Below, one piece after another: positions 24,373 to 31,600 of a stretch of 37,367 bases of DNA. A model generated the notes under the pieces. The model was not told where the DNA came from. It was given only the letters and a program-made list of their open reading frames with translations, and ran no database searches. Source of the stretch: Alistipes sp. (GTDB lineage Bacteria > Bacteroidota > Bacteroidia > Bacteroidales > Rikenellaceae); assembly GCA_029059935.1 (NCBI GenBank), contig JAIDUZ010000068.1, positions 1 through 37,367 of the forward strand, given 5' to 3'. The position numbers were made by a program, and so were the translations under genes. The stretch's first letter is position 1; every line of letters starts with the position of its first letter.

Positions 24373-24640
24373 GAGGCCCCAAGGTCCGACGCGGCAGACT
24401 GAATAGACGTTGTGACAGGGATTCGTTACAACTTACCGGCTGGTCTTGTTGTAACCCTACCGTTTTGCCGCTTGTTCGGATGCCTGCGCTCACTTCGTTC
24501 GCTCGGCATGACGTCGCAGGGTGTCATTCTTAAGTGCGCTGCATTTGTTCCCTCCTCGCGATGATGCCCGGCCAAGAGCCTGTATTCGAGAGAAAAAACT
24601 AAAAGACGGGAACGCTCTCGGAATGACTTTTTCCTTTATT
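24373..24640. other. Intergenic region with hairpin and dispersed-repeat sequence
   Basis: No gene is seen between these convergent genes. GTTACAAC near 24426 and GTTGTAAC near 24449 form a perfect 8-bp outer stem with an inner ACC/GGT pairing. On the minus strand two related tracts start GTCATTCCGAGAG and GTCATGCCGAGCG (around 24615 and 24510), resembling the GTCAT(T/G)CCGAGCG dispersed repeats common in Bacteroidota. Confidence 0.45.
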
Positions 24641-26068
24641 TTAGAGTAGCGGTGCGAAAATCCGCATGAACGATTCGGCCCAGCGGCGCATGCGGGGCCG
24701 CCGGAACCATTCGGCCGGAGTGAGCCGGCGGCAGGCAAGCAGGTCGTGTTCGAAGATGGCGCTCATCCGGGTGCAGAAGTCGCGGTCGTAGACGAAGGCG
24801 CTGATCTCGAAGTTGTGTTCGAAACTGCGGAAATCCATGTTGGCCGAGCCGATGACCGTGAGGTCGTCGTCGATGATGAGCAGCTTGGAGTGGAGGAATC
24901 CCGGCGTGTAGAACGCTATCTTCACTCCGGCCTGCATCATGTCGTCCAGATAGGAGTGGCCTGCCAGGTCGACCACCCGCGAATCCGAGCGCTCGGGCAG
25001 CATCAGCCGCACGTCGATGCCGGCCAGGGCCGCCTCCTGAAGCGCGGCGTTGAGCGTTTCGGAGGGGAGGTAGTAGGGGGTCTGAATCCATACGCGCTGT
25101 GTGGCGCGGGTCACGGCGAAACTGTCGGCCTGAAGCAGTGTGCGCCACTTGCCGAAAGGTCCGCTGGGAACCACTTGCAACATGCTGCCGGTGAAATCTG
25201 CTGCCGGCGGGAAAAACGCCGGGTCCGTCGTCTGCCGCTGGGTCGTGGCCGTCCAGTCGCTCAGAAACGAGGCCTGCAATCCGGCGACGCCGCTTCCTTC
25301 GATCTTGAAATGAGTGTCGCGCCATGGCTCGCGGCGGCCTTTGCCGCGGTCGATGCCTGCGACGTAGCGGTCGGCGACGTTCATGCCGCCGATGAAGCCT
25401 ACGGCGCCGTCGATGACCGCTATCTTGCGGTGGTTGCGGTAGTTGACCTTGCTGGTGAACCGCGGGAACTTCACGTGCAGGAACGCACGGACCTCGATGC
25501 CTTCGGCCCGCATGCTTTCGAAAAAGGCTTTCTTCACCCGGGTGCATCCCACGTCGTCGTACAGCACGCGCACCTGCACGCCCTGGCGGGCCTTGGTCAC
25601 GAGGGCGTCGCGCAGGCGGCATCCGGTGGCGTCGTCGCAGAGGATATAGTATTGGATATGGATGTGGTGCTTCGCCGCCGCGATTGCCGCGAGCAGCGCC
25701 TCCATCTTCGACCGTCCGTCGACGTAGGGTTCGATGCGGCTGCCGCGGAGCGGCACGGCCCCGGCTGTCCGTTCCAGCAGGCATTTCAGCGGCCGGTGGT
25801 GCGGCGGCAGCGCATCGGGGCCTGCGTTTTCGCGGCCGGGCCGGCTGTCGGCCCGCTTGCGTGTGCGGCGCGAAATGATCCGCTGTTTGGAAAGGTTCTG
25901 CCCGAAGAAGAAGTAGACGAAGAGCCCGACGCCGGGCGCGAGCACCAGTACGAGAATCCACGGCAGCGTCTTGAGCGGATTCCGGTTGTCGGTGATGATG
26001 ACCAGAATCACGCCGAGGATCGTCAGCGTGTAGCCGACGAAAAAGAGGGTGGTCAGCAGTTGCTGCAT
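24641..26068 (-). CDS. cls: Cardiolipin synthase (phospholipase D family)
   Basis: A 475-residue membrane enzyme that condenses phosphatidylglycerol molecules into cardiolipin. Two N-terminal transmembrane helices (about residues 7-27 and 36-56) precede two PLD domains. The HKD motifs are NYRNHRKIAVIDG (first) and FLHSKLLIIDDDLTVIGSANMDFRSF (second). The N-terminal LVLAPGVGLFVYFFFGQN is typical of bacterial Cls. The start at 26068 is 31 bp after the DUF4837 gene, suggesting cotranscription. The stop is followed by the repeat-containing convergent gap. Confidence 0.95.
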   Translation of the reverse strand: MQQLLTTLFFVGYTLTILGVILVIITDNRNPLKTLPWILVLVLAPGVGLFVYFFFGQNLSKQRIISRRTRKRADSRPGRENAGPDALPPHHRPLKCLLERTAGAVPLRGSRIEPYVDGRSKMEALLAAIAAAKHHIHIQYYILCDDATGCRLRDALVTKARQGVQVRVLYDDVGCTRVKKAFFESMRAEGIEVRAFLHVKFPRFTSKVNYRNHRKIAVIDGAVGFIGGMNVADRYVAGIDRGKGRREPWRDTHFKIEGSGVAGLQASFLSDWTATTQRQTTDPAFFPPAADFTGSMLQVVPSGPFGKWRTLLQADSFAVTRATQRVWIQTPYYLPSETLNAALQEAALAGIDVRLMLPERSDSRVVDLAGHSYLDDMMQAGVKIAFYTPGFLHSKLLIIDDDLTVIGSANMDFRSFEHNFEISAFVYDRDFCTRMSAIFEHDLLACRRLTPAEWFRRPRMRRWAESFMRIFAPLL

Positions 26069-26099
26069 GGCTTCTTCGGAGGGGCGGTTCGGGCGCCGA

Positions 26100-27104
26100 T
26101 TATTCGGCTCCCGCCGGGAATTTCACGCCGTAGAGGAGGTGTTCGACGCCGCGCACGAAGTTGCGCTTGTGGAGCTTGGGCGAGTAGACGTAGCCGTCGA
26201 GCGTGAAGACGCGGCCGGTGGCGGCGTCGACCGTGGAGAAGCTGACGAAGGGACCGCCCATGAAGTCGTTCTCGACATCCCAGAAACCGCGCAGCTCGTA
26301 CCACGTCCGTCCGTCGACCTCGCGGACGGTGTAGTCGGGGTCGACGACATCGGCCGTAATCATGTAGGAGCCGTCCGTCGGACCCGGAATGCGGGCCGCA
26401 TACTTGTTGCGGGCGGCGATGAGCGCTTCGGGCGAGAGCGAGGCGGGGCCTTCGTAAGGATAGGAGTAGACGAAGAAACCCTGGCTGGCGGAGGGGTATT
26501 CGCAGCGCGCCCAAATGAAGTCGGGCTGTTCGTCGGCGAGGATATACCCTTTGGGTACGGCCATCTCCACGCCGAAATGTTTCCGGACGGCCTTTTCGAT
26601 GCCGGCAACGCCGAATTTTCGGGCGAACGCCACGTCGCGATTGCGCTCGGCATTCTCCAGGAGGTCGACAAGCTTGTCGCCGTTGCGCGAGAGGTAGTCG
26701 GCCAGGGTGCGGTCGTCGGGACCTTGCAGCGTCAGCACGATTTGCGGTGCCGCCGTGACGTCGTAGCGGGCTCCGATGGCGATTTTGTCGAGCGAGGGGT
26801 CCGTGACGACCTTGAGGATGTTGCGGTGGTCGGCAATCATGCCGGTGAAGTCCTGGGCGCGTACGCGCAGCACGTCGAATTGGGGCTCGGTCTGATTGAG
26901 GTAGGGGACCGGAGCGGTGAGCGCATCGCGCAGGGCCTGGCCGGTTTCGCCCGTCCATTCGCGCTGTTCGCAGACGACGATTAGCTCGTAGGGTGCGCCC
27001 TGGGAGGTTTTGAGCGGCGAGCCGGAGAGCGTGCGGAACGCGTCGCAGGCGGTCGCTGCTGCGACGATGCAGGCCGCGATGAGGAGACGGACGGGAGTTT
27101 TCAT
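26100..27104 (-). CDS. DUF4837 family lipoprotein
   Basis: A 334-residue protein beginning MKTPVRLLIAACIVAAATACDAF, a lipoprotein signal with Cys20 as the acylation site. The body matches the DUF4837 pattern: SQGAPYELIVVCEQREWTGETGQALRDAL, an internal NILKVVTDPSL, and the C-terminal WYELRGFWDVENDFMGGPFVSF and VYSPKLHKRNFVRGVEHLLYGVKFP. No function is known for this Bacteroidota family. It has a well-formed promoter 25 bp upstream and is followed by cls. Confidence 0.87.
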   Translation of the reverse strand: MKTPVRLLIAACIVAAATACDAFRTLSGSPLKTSQGAPYELIVVCEQREWTGETGQALRDALTAPVPYLNQTEPQFDVLRVRAQDFTGMIADHRNILKVVTDPSLDKIAIGARYDVTAAPQIVLTLQGPDDRTLADYLSRNGDKLVDLLENAERNRDVAFARKFGVAGIEKAVRKHFGVEMAVPKGYILADEQPDFIWARCEYPSASQGFFVYSYPYEGPASLSPEALIAARNKYAARIPGPTDGSYMITADVVDPDYTVREVDGRTWYELRGFWDVENDFMGGPFVSFSTVDAATGRVFTLDGYVYSPKLHKRNFVRGVEHLLYGVKFPAGAE

Positions 27105-27128
27105 GGTGTTACGGACTTGTGATTTTTA

Positions 27129-27136
27129 CAAAGTTA
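27129..27136 (-). promoter_or_regulatory. Promoter of the DUF4837-cls pair
   Basis: TAACTTTG on the minus strand with TTTG at 27156-27159 (19-bp spacer), 24 bp from the start codon. Confidence 0.7.
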
Positions 27137-27219
27137 TGAAATACGGGGACAAAAACAAAACGGATTCGGACGATTTTGTCCGACGCGGGCTTCGGCCGGC
27201 CGGGCCGAAGACGGAAATT

Positions 27220-27251
27220 TTTGGCATCGGAGCGGATTTTGCGTAAATTTG
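27220..27251 (+). promoter_or_regulatory. Promoter abutting the deacetylase start codon
   Basis: TTTG at 27220-27223, a 20-bp spacer and TAAATTTG at 27244-27251 match the Bacteroidota consensus. Only 4 nt separate the -7 box from the ATG at 27256, so the transcript probably starts at or next to the start codon (leaderless). Confidence 0.7.
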
Positions 27252-27255
27252 TCCC

Positions 27256-27864
27256 ATGCGATTCAAACCGCCCAAGATAATCCGTCGGCTGATGCCCGAT
27301 CTGATTTGGGAAATCGACGACCCCGAAGGCGTATTTCTCACTTTCGACGACGGCCCTACGCCCGGTATCACGGAGTGGATACTTTCCACGTTGGACAAGT
27401 ACGATGCCAAAGCGACCTTTTTCGTCCTGGGCAAGAATGTGGAGATGTACCCCGATCTCTTCCAGCGCATCGTGGATGCGGGCCACCGGGTGGGCAACCA
27501 CACCTATTCCCATCAGAAAGGCTGGGGCATGAGTCTGGAACGTTATACCGAAGATGTGGATTTCGCCAACGACCTGATTCGCAGCGACCTCTTCCGGCCT
27601 CCCTATGCGCGTATCACGCCTGCGCAGGCGCGGCTGCTGGGTCAGCGTTACAAACTGGTGATGTGGGACATCATCTCGCGCGACTACAATCGCGGCCTCT
27701 CGCCGCGGGTATGCCTGAAAAACGTGACCAAATACCTGGCGCCGGGGGCCATCGTCGTGTTCCACGACAGCGAAAAGGCTTTCCGCAACATGCGTTACGC
27801 CCTGCCCCGCACGCTTGAAAAAATCCGCCAGGCCGGCTGGAAGTGCAAGCCCATCGAGTTGTAG
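27256..27864 (+). CDS. Polysaccharide deacetylase family protein (NodB domain)
   Basis: A 202-residue carbohydrate esterase 4 protein made almost only of the NodB domain. Motif 1 is LTFDDGPTPG (Asp31, Asp32), motif 2 is GNHTYSH (His82 and His86, the metal ligands), motif 3 is FRPPYARI, and a late His is in VVFHDSEKA. No signal peptide or membrane anchor is visible, so its location is uncertain. Likely substrates are N-acetylated sugars of peptidoglycan or a surface glycan. ATG at 27256 is preferred because the N-terminal KPPKIIRRLMPDLIWEI looks like part of the family. The promoter lies directly against this start. Confidence 0.9.
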   Translation: MRFKPPKIIRRLMPDLIWEIDDPEGVFLTFDDGPTPGITEWILSTLDKYDAKATFFVLGKNVEMYPDLFQRIVDAGHRVGNHTYSHQKGWGMSLERYTEDVDFANDLIRSDLFRPPYARITPAQARLLGQRYKLVMWDIISRDYNRGLSPRVCLKNVTKYLAPGAIVVFHDSEKAFRNMRYALPRTLEKIRQAGWKCKPIEL

Positions 27865-27871
27865 ACCGAGT

Positions 27872-27932
27872 CCGCAGCCGGGTTTCGTGTTGCTCTTTTC
27901 GTCCGTTCGGTCCGCCGTCGGACCGGGCTGCG
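27872..27932 (+). repeat. Inverted repeat after the deacetylase gene
   Basis: CCGCAGCCGGG (from 27872) pairs with CCGGGCTGCGG (ending about 27932), with an internal hairpin GGTCC (27909-27913) and GGACC (27920-27924). It is terminator-like in position but has no T tract. It lies upstream of the efp promoter. Confidence 0.4.
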
Positions 27933-27951
27933 GGCGATGCGGCAGCGGCTT

Positions 27952-27983
27952 TTTGCACTTTCGCGGAAAATTTCGTAGATTTG
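27952..27983 (+). promoter_or_regulatory. efp promoter
   Basis: TTTG at 27952-27955, a 20-bp spacer and TAGATTTG at 27976-27983 match the consensus. The ATG of efp is 32 bp downstream. Confidence 0.75.
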
Positions 27984-28015
27984 CGGTCAGCTAAAAATTC
28001 CAAAACGATACGATT

Positions 28016-28588
28016 ATGACCATTACTGCCGCCGACATCAAAATCGGCATGTGCATCGAAATGGACGGCAAGACCTTTCTTGTAGTCGATTTCCAGCATT
28101 GCAAGCCGGGCAAGGGCCCCGCATTCGTCCGCTCGAAGCTCAAGAATCTGGAGAACGGCCGCGTTCTCGAAAACACCTTCTCGTCCGTGAGCCAGAAAAT
28201 CGAGCAGGTGCGCGTCGAGCGCCGTCCCTACCAGTTCACCTACGAGGACGACCTGGGTGCGCACTTCATGCACACCGAGACTTTCGAGGAGATCAACATC
28301 GACAAGAGCCTCATCAACAACTACGACCTGATGGCCGACGGCCAGATTGTCGAAGTGATGTTCCACACCGAGAAGGAGACCGTCCTCTCGGCCGAGCTTC
28401 CCCCCATCGTCGACATGGAGGTGACCTACACCGAGCCGGGCATCAAGGGCGATACGGCGTCGACCAACTCGCTGAAGCCCGCCACGGTCAACACCGGCGC
28501 TACGGTCCGCGTGCCTCTGTTCATCAACACCGGCGACAAGATCCGCGTCGATACCCGCACCCGCGAGTATTACGAGCGCATCAAATAG
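28016..28588 (+). CDS. efp: Elongation factor P
   Basis: EF-P binds ribosomes stalled at polyproline stretches and promotes peptide-bond formation. The 190-residue protein has the three beta-barrel domains: the N-terminal KOW-like domain with the tip loop KPGKGPAF (Lys33 at the position modified in E. coli EF-P), the OB-like central domain, and the C-terminal domain with ...GDTASTNSLKPATVNTGATVRVPLFINTGDKIRVDTRTREYYER. The lysine tip suggests either an unmodified or an EpmA-type modified factor; no modification enzyme is seen here. It has its own promoter and terminator and is monocistronic. Confidence 0.96.
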   Translation: MTITAADIKIGMCIEMDGKTFLVVDFQHCKPGKGPAFVRSKLKNLENGRVLENTFSSVSQKIEQVRVERRPYQFTYEDDLGAHFMHTETFEEINIDKSLINNYDLMADGQIVEVMFHTEKETVLSAELPPIVDMEVTYTEPGIKGDTASTNSLKPATVNTGATVRVPLFINTGDKIRVDTRTREYYERIK

Positions 28589-28613
28589 CAGCGGGCGGTT
28601 CGCTGCCGCACGG

Positions 28614-28648
28614 AATCCGGGACGTCGCCGAGGCGTCCCGGATTTTTT
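28614..28648 (+). terminator. efp terminator
   Basis: AATCCGGGACG (28614-28624) and CGTCCCGGATT (28634-28644) form an 11-bp stem followed by TTTTG. It starts 25 bp after the efp stop. Confidence 0.85.
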
Positions 28649-29045
28649 GTCGATTCGCAATGAAAGCAGCCGTTCGGGCCCGGAGTGGTGCGGGTTACGG
28701 TCCGTGCCAGTGCGGCCGAGCAGATTCAGCAATCCACTGACGACGGTTCTGCCGCCAGTTTTGCATCCCAGTCTGAGTCGGGGCGACCCGCGTTCCCCGA
28801 AACATTCAATCCAGCGATTGCCGTCAATGCCTGCTACGGGCTTCCGCAACAACACATCGGGAGCCTTGAACAACGTCGGCACGCACGTTGGCTTCTGGTC
28901 TTCGTCCACCCACGCTTCCGACAGCCCTAACGCGACGTTCCTGCGTTACTGGTCGGGCGAGCTGGGGCCGATGTACGGAACGAAACGAGCCAACGCCTTC
29001 TCCGTGCGCTGCGTCCAGCATCTGCAAGCTGCTTATTCAAGGTGA
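28647..29045 (+). pseudogene. C-terminal relic of a C-type-lectin-like (FISUMP/variable-protein type) domain
   Basis: The last 75 or so codons read MPATGFRNNTSGALNNVG, then FWSSS and finally RANAFSVRCVQHL. This GxRNxxxGALNxVGxxGxxWSSS...RAxxFSVRCV layout is the signature of the C-terminal domain of Bacteroidota surface proteins related to FISUMP/DUF1566, a C-type-lectin-like fold also used by targets of diversity-generating retroelements. The upstream part of the open frame (28647 to about 28815) has no recognisable homology, lacks a signal peptide and directly overlaps the efp terminator. Only the 3' end of a larger gene seems present. The stop TGA (29043-29045) lies inside the following heptad repeat. 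Confidence 0.55.
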
Positions 29046-29068
29046 AAAGTGACAAGTGAAAGGTGAAA
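29041..29068 (+). repeat. Post-stop heptad repeat after the lectin-fold relic
   Basis: GGTGAAA, AGTGACA, AGTGAAA and GGTGAAA, four 7-nt units. The relic's stop codon lies in the first. Confidence 0.75.
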
Positions 29069-29098
29069 AGTTTTTTCAGCTCATGATTTTGGCGCCCC

Positions 29099-29126
29099 TT
29101 TCACTTTTCACCTTTCACCTTTCACT
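29099..29126 (-). repeat. Post-stop heptad repeat after the response regulator gene
   Basis: On the minus strand AGTGAAA, GGTGAAA, GGTGAAA and AGTGAAA begin 4 nt after the TAG (29133-29131). They face the heptads at 29041-29068, so the two arms can pair around a loop of about 30 nt. Confidence 0.75.
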
Positions 29127-29130
29127 TTAT

Positions 29131-29769
29131 CTAAATTTCCACGATTCCGCTGCGGATGGCGAAGACCACCAGTGCCGCCGTGTTCTTGCAGCCGGTCTTT
29201 TCGAGGATGTTGGCGCGGTGCTTGTCCACCGTGCGCTTCGAGATGAAAAGGGTGTCGGCAATCTCCTGGTTGGAGAGTCCCCGGCAGACCAGCACCAGGA
29301 TTTCGCGTTCGCGCGCCGAGAGCGGTTCGTCGGAGATGTCGTCGCGCGAATGCATGTGCGAGGTGAGCGAGGCCAGCAGCTGCGGACTGAAGTAGGAGCC
29401 GCCGGCCATGACGCTGCGGACGGCTTCGAGAACGTCGTCGATTTGCGAGTCTTTCAGCAGAAAGCCGCGGGCCCCGGCCTCGACCATGCGGGTGTAGTAG
29501 CTCTCCTCGCCGAACATCGAGAGCGTGATGATGCGGAGCTCGGGCCGCAGGGCCAGGGCCCGTTCGGTGGTCTGGGCCCCGTCGATGCCGGGCATCGAGA
29601 AATCCATGAATACCACGTCGGCCTCCAGCCCGGGAAGCATCGCCAGGAATTCTTCGCCGCTTGCCGCCTCGCCGACAACGCGGCAGGGCCCGCTGTGTTC
29701 GAGCAGTCCGCGCAGTCCGTTGCGGAAAAGCGAGTGGTCGTCGACCAGTACGATGCGGCAGGGTGTCAT
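29131..29769 (-). CDS. NarL/FixJ-type response regulator
   Basis: A 212-residue two-domain regulator. The receiver domain (about 1-120) has the acidic pair Asp10-Asp11 and the phosphoacceptor Asp56 in VVFMDFSMPG, with a conserved Lys in LLKDS. The LuxR-type helix-turn-helix domain (about 148-212) has LSAREREILVLVCRGLSNQEIADTLFISKRTVDKHRANILEKTG. ATG at 29769 overlaps the kinase stop by 4 bases, so the pair is translationally coupled. Targets are unknown. Confidence 0.93.
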   Translation of the reverse strand: MTPCRIVLVDDHSLFRNGLRGLLEHSGPCRVVGEAASGEEFLAMLPGLEADVVFMDFSMPGIDGAQTTERALALRPELRIITLSMFGEESYYTRMVEAGARGFLLKDSQIDDVLEAVRSVMAGGSYFSPQLLASLTSHMHSRDDISDEPLSAREREILVLVCRGLSNQEIADTLFISKRTVDKHRANILEKTGCKNTAALVVFAIRSGIVEI

Positions 29770-30740
29770 CGGCGGTCGGTTTTGCGGGTCCGGGGTGCGG
29801 GCTCGCGGTGCGTGTCGATGCGTATCGATGCGTGCATGCCCTTGCCTTTGGCCGAATCGATGTCGAAGGTGCCGCCCAGCGACCGGATGCGCGAGTCGAT
29901 GTTGGAGAGTCCCATGCCGCAGTCTTTCATGGCCTTGCTGTTGAAGCCGCGGCCGTTGTCGCTGTAGTCGAGCATGAGCGACGAGCCGGCCCGCGAGAGC
30001 GCAAGGTTGATGTTGGTGCAGGCGGCGTGCTTGAGCGAATTGTTGATCAGTTCGCAGATTACGCGATAGAGAATCACCTCCACGTCGGTGTCGTAGCGTT
30101 CGGCGCGCAGGTTGGTCGTGAAGCGTATCTTCACGTCGTGCATCGCAACGCTGCGGTCGATGAAGTGCTGCACGCCGCGCGCCAGGCCGAAGTCGTTGAG
30201 TACGTGGGGCGACAGGTTGTTCGATATTTCGCGCAGCGAGCGTATCGCTTCGTCGATGACGTAGGTGGTGTTGTCGATGATTTCGCGCTGCTCCGGAGTG
30301 CGTTCTTCGCGTGCCAGAGCCGAGAGCGACATCTTGGCCGACGAGAGCAGCGGTCCGAGTCCGTCGTGCAGCTCTTTCGAGAAGCGCGACCGCGCCTTCT
30401 CTTCGGTGCGGAGCACGGCCGTGAGGATGCGTTTGTTGAGCGTCTGCCGCTGGCGGTTGAGGCGGTCGATGTACATGAAGAGCTTGTGGGCGTACATCAC
30501 GCCGATGGAGAGGCAGACCGAGACGACGATGCCCAGGTAGGCGAACCACCAGCGCGGAATGACCTCGATGCCGGAGGATACGAGCAGCTGCACCAGCCGT
30601 TCGACCGAGAGCAGCGAGAATCCCACGATGAAGAGAATCCACACCGAGTTGTATTTCGTGGCGCGCACGAGCCGCAGAGCGTAGACCGTGGCCAACGTCT
30701 GTACGAGGATGGAGATGACGAGCAGGATTTTTATCAGCAT
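29766..30740 (-). CDS. Sensor histidine kinase (HisKA_3 / NarX-UhpB type)
   Basis: A 324-residue membrane kinase. Three hydrophobic segments (about residues 1-23, 33-57 and 66-86) leave no sizeable external sensor domain, so it may sense the membrane or an internal signal. A coiled linker leads to the HisKA_3 domain with phosphoacceptor His125 in FSKELHDGLGPLLSSAKM. The ATPase domain has the N box ELINNSLKHA and the G box DYSDNGRGF plus GMGLSNIDSRI. It is cotranscribed with the response regulator. A -7 box lies only 8 bp before the ATG, so the leader should be very short. Confidence 0.92.
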   Translation of the reverse strand: MLIKILLVISILVQTLATVYALRLVRATKYNSVWILFIVGFSLLSVERLVQLLVSSGIEVIPRWWFAYLGIVVSVCLSIGVMYAHKLFMYIDRLNRQRQTLNKRILTAVLRTEEKARSRFSKELHDGLGPLLSSAKMSLSALAREERTPEQREIIDNTTYVIDEAIRSLREISNNLSPHVLNDFGLARGVQHFIDRSVAMHDVKIRFTTNLRAERYDTDVEVILYRVICELINNSLKHAACTNINLALSRAGSSLMLDYSDNGRGFNSKAMKDCGMGLSNIDSRIRSLGGTFDIDSAKGKGMHASIRIDTHREPAPRTRKTDRR

Positions 30741-30748
30741 GGCATTCG

Positions 30749-30756
30749 CAAAATTA
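30749..30756 (-). promoter_or_regulatory. -7 box of the two-component operon
   Basis: The minus strand reads TAATTTTG (TAnnTTTG), with 8 nt to the start codon at 30740. No good -33 element is visible, so this is a moderate prediction. Confidence 0.5.
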
Positions 30757-30790
30757 GCGGTTGTTCCGCAGTGTTTTATACGCCTTTATA

Positions 30791-31573
30791 CTACTTTTCG
30801 TTCGGGCCGAAAACTTCGCGCAGCTGTTCCAGCCGCCGGTAGTCGGTCAGGTCGGCCTGAATCGGCACCACCGAGACCCATCCTTCGGCCAGCGCCCGTT
30901 CGTCGGTGTCGCAGGCGTCGGGTTCGGTGTTGACGAAGTTGCCCGTCAGCCAGAAGTATTCGCGGCCCAGGGGGTCCTGGCGGCGGAAGAACTCTTCGCG
31001 CCAGTAGCCGCGGTTCTGACGGCAGAGGCGGATGCCGTGCAGTGCTTCGGGCCTGCCTGCGGGGATGTTGACGTTCAGGCACAGCGGCATCTCGACCGGG
31101 TGCGCCAGCAAATCGCCGATGATGCGTTTGCCGTAGAGGACGGCGGCTTCGAAGTCGGCGTCTTCCGAGTGGTCGTCGAGCGAGAGACCCACGGCCGGAC
31201 AGCCGTAGAAGCTCCCTTCGAGGGCGGCGCCCATCGTTCCCGAGTAGAGCACGTTGACCGCCGAGTTGGAACCGTGGTTGATGCCCGACACGACCAGGTC
31301 GACCCGTTCTTCGCGCAACAGGTGGTCGAACGCCATCTTTACGCAGTCGACCGGCGTGCCCGAGAACGCGTAGACTTCGACGCCCGGTTCCTGGCGTACG
31401 CGCCGCAGAAACAGGGGTTTGTACATGGTGATGGCCTGGCTCATGCCGCTTTGCGTCGTCTCGGGAGCTACGGCGACCACGCGGCCGAAACTCCGCGCCA
31501 CTTCGATGGCGGCGGCCAGCCCCTTGGAGGCGTAGCCGTCGTCGTTGGTGACCAGTATCAGTCGTTCGTTCAT
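30791..31573 (-). CDS. surE: 5'/3'-nucleotidase SurE
   Basis: A metal-dependent nucleoside monophosphatase of the SurE family, 260 residues. The N-terminal ILVTNDDGYASKG supplies the Asp-Asp metal site. The conserved VAPETTQSGMSQAIT, SGTPVDCVKMAFDHLL and VVSGINHGSNSAVNVLYSGTMGAALEGSFYG segments follow, with Asn and Ser as further active-site residues. ATG at 31573 gives the usual short lead-in. An upstream in-frame ATG at 31588 would lie only 4 nt from the -7 box and add five residues. It is divergent from rplS across a repeat-containing gap. Confidence 0.95.
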   Translation of the reverse strand: MNERLILVTNDDGYASKGLAAAIEVARSFGRVVAVAPETTQSGMSQAITMYKPLFLRRVRQEPGVEVYAFSGTPVDCVKMAFDHLLREERVDLVVSGINHGSNSAVNVLYSGTMGAALEGSFYGCPAVGLSLDDHSEDADFEAAVLYGKRIIGDLLAHPVEMPLCLNVNIPAGRPEALHGIRLCRQNRGYWREEFFRRQDPLGREYFWLTGNFVNTEPDACDTDERALAEGWVSVVPIQADLTDYRRLEQLREVFGPNEK

Positions 31574-31592
31574 GCTTGCAGAATTCATAGGG

Positions 31593-31600
31593 CAAATATA
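31593..31600 (-). promoter_or_regulatory. -7 promoter box of surE
   Basis: TATATTTG on the minus strand, 19 nt from the start at 31573. The box is followed on the plus strand by ACGAATAA-type sequence, as at the prfA promoter. Confidence 0.65.

Noticed and set aside
24490..24738. An 82-codon minus-strand frame after cls
   Set aside because: It overlaps the end of cls out of frame and its distal part comes from dispersed-repeat sequence.
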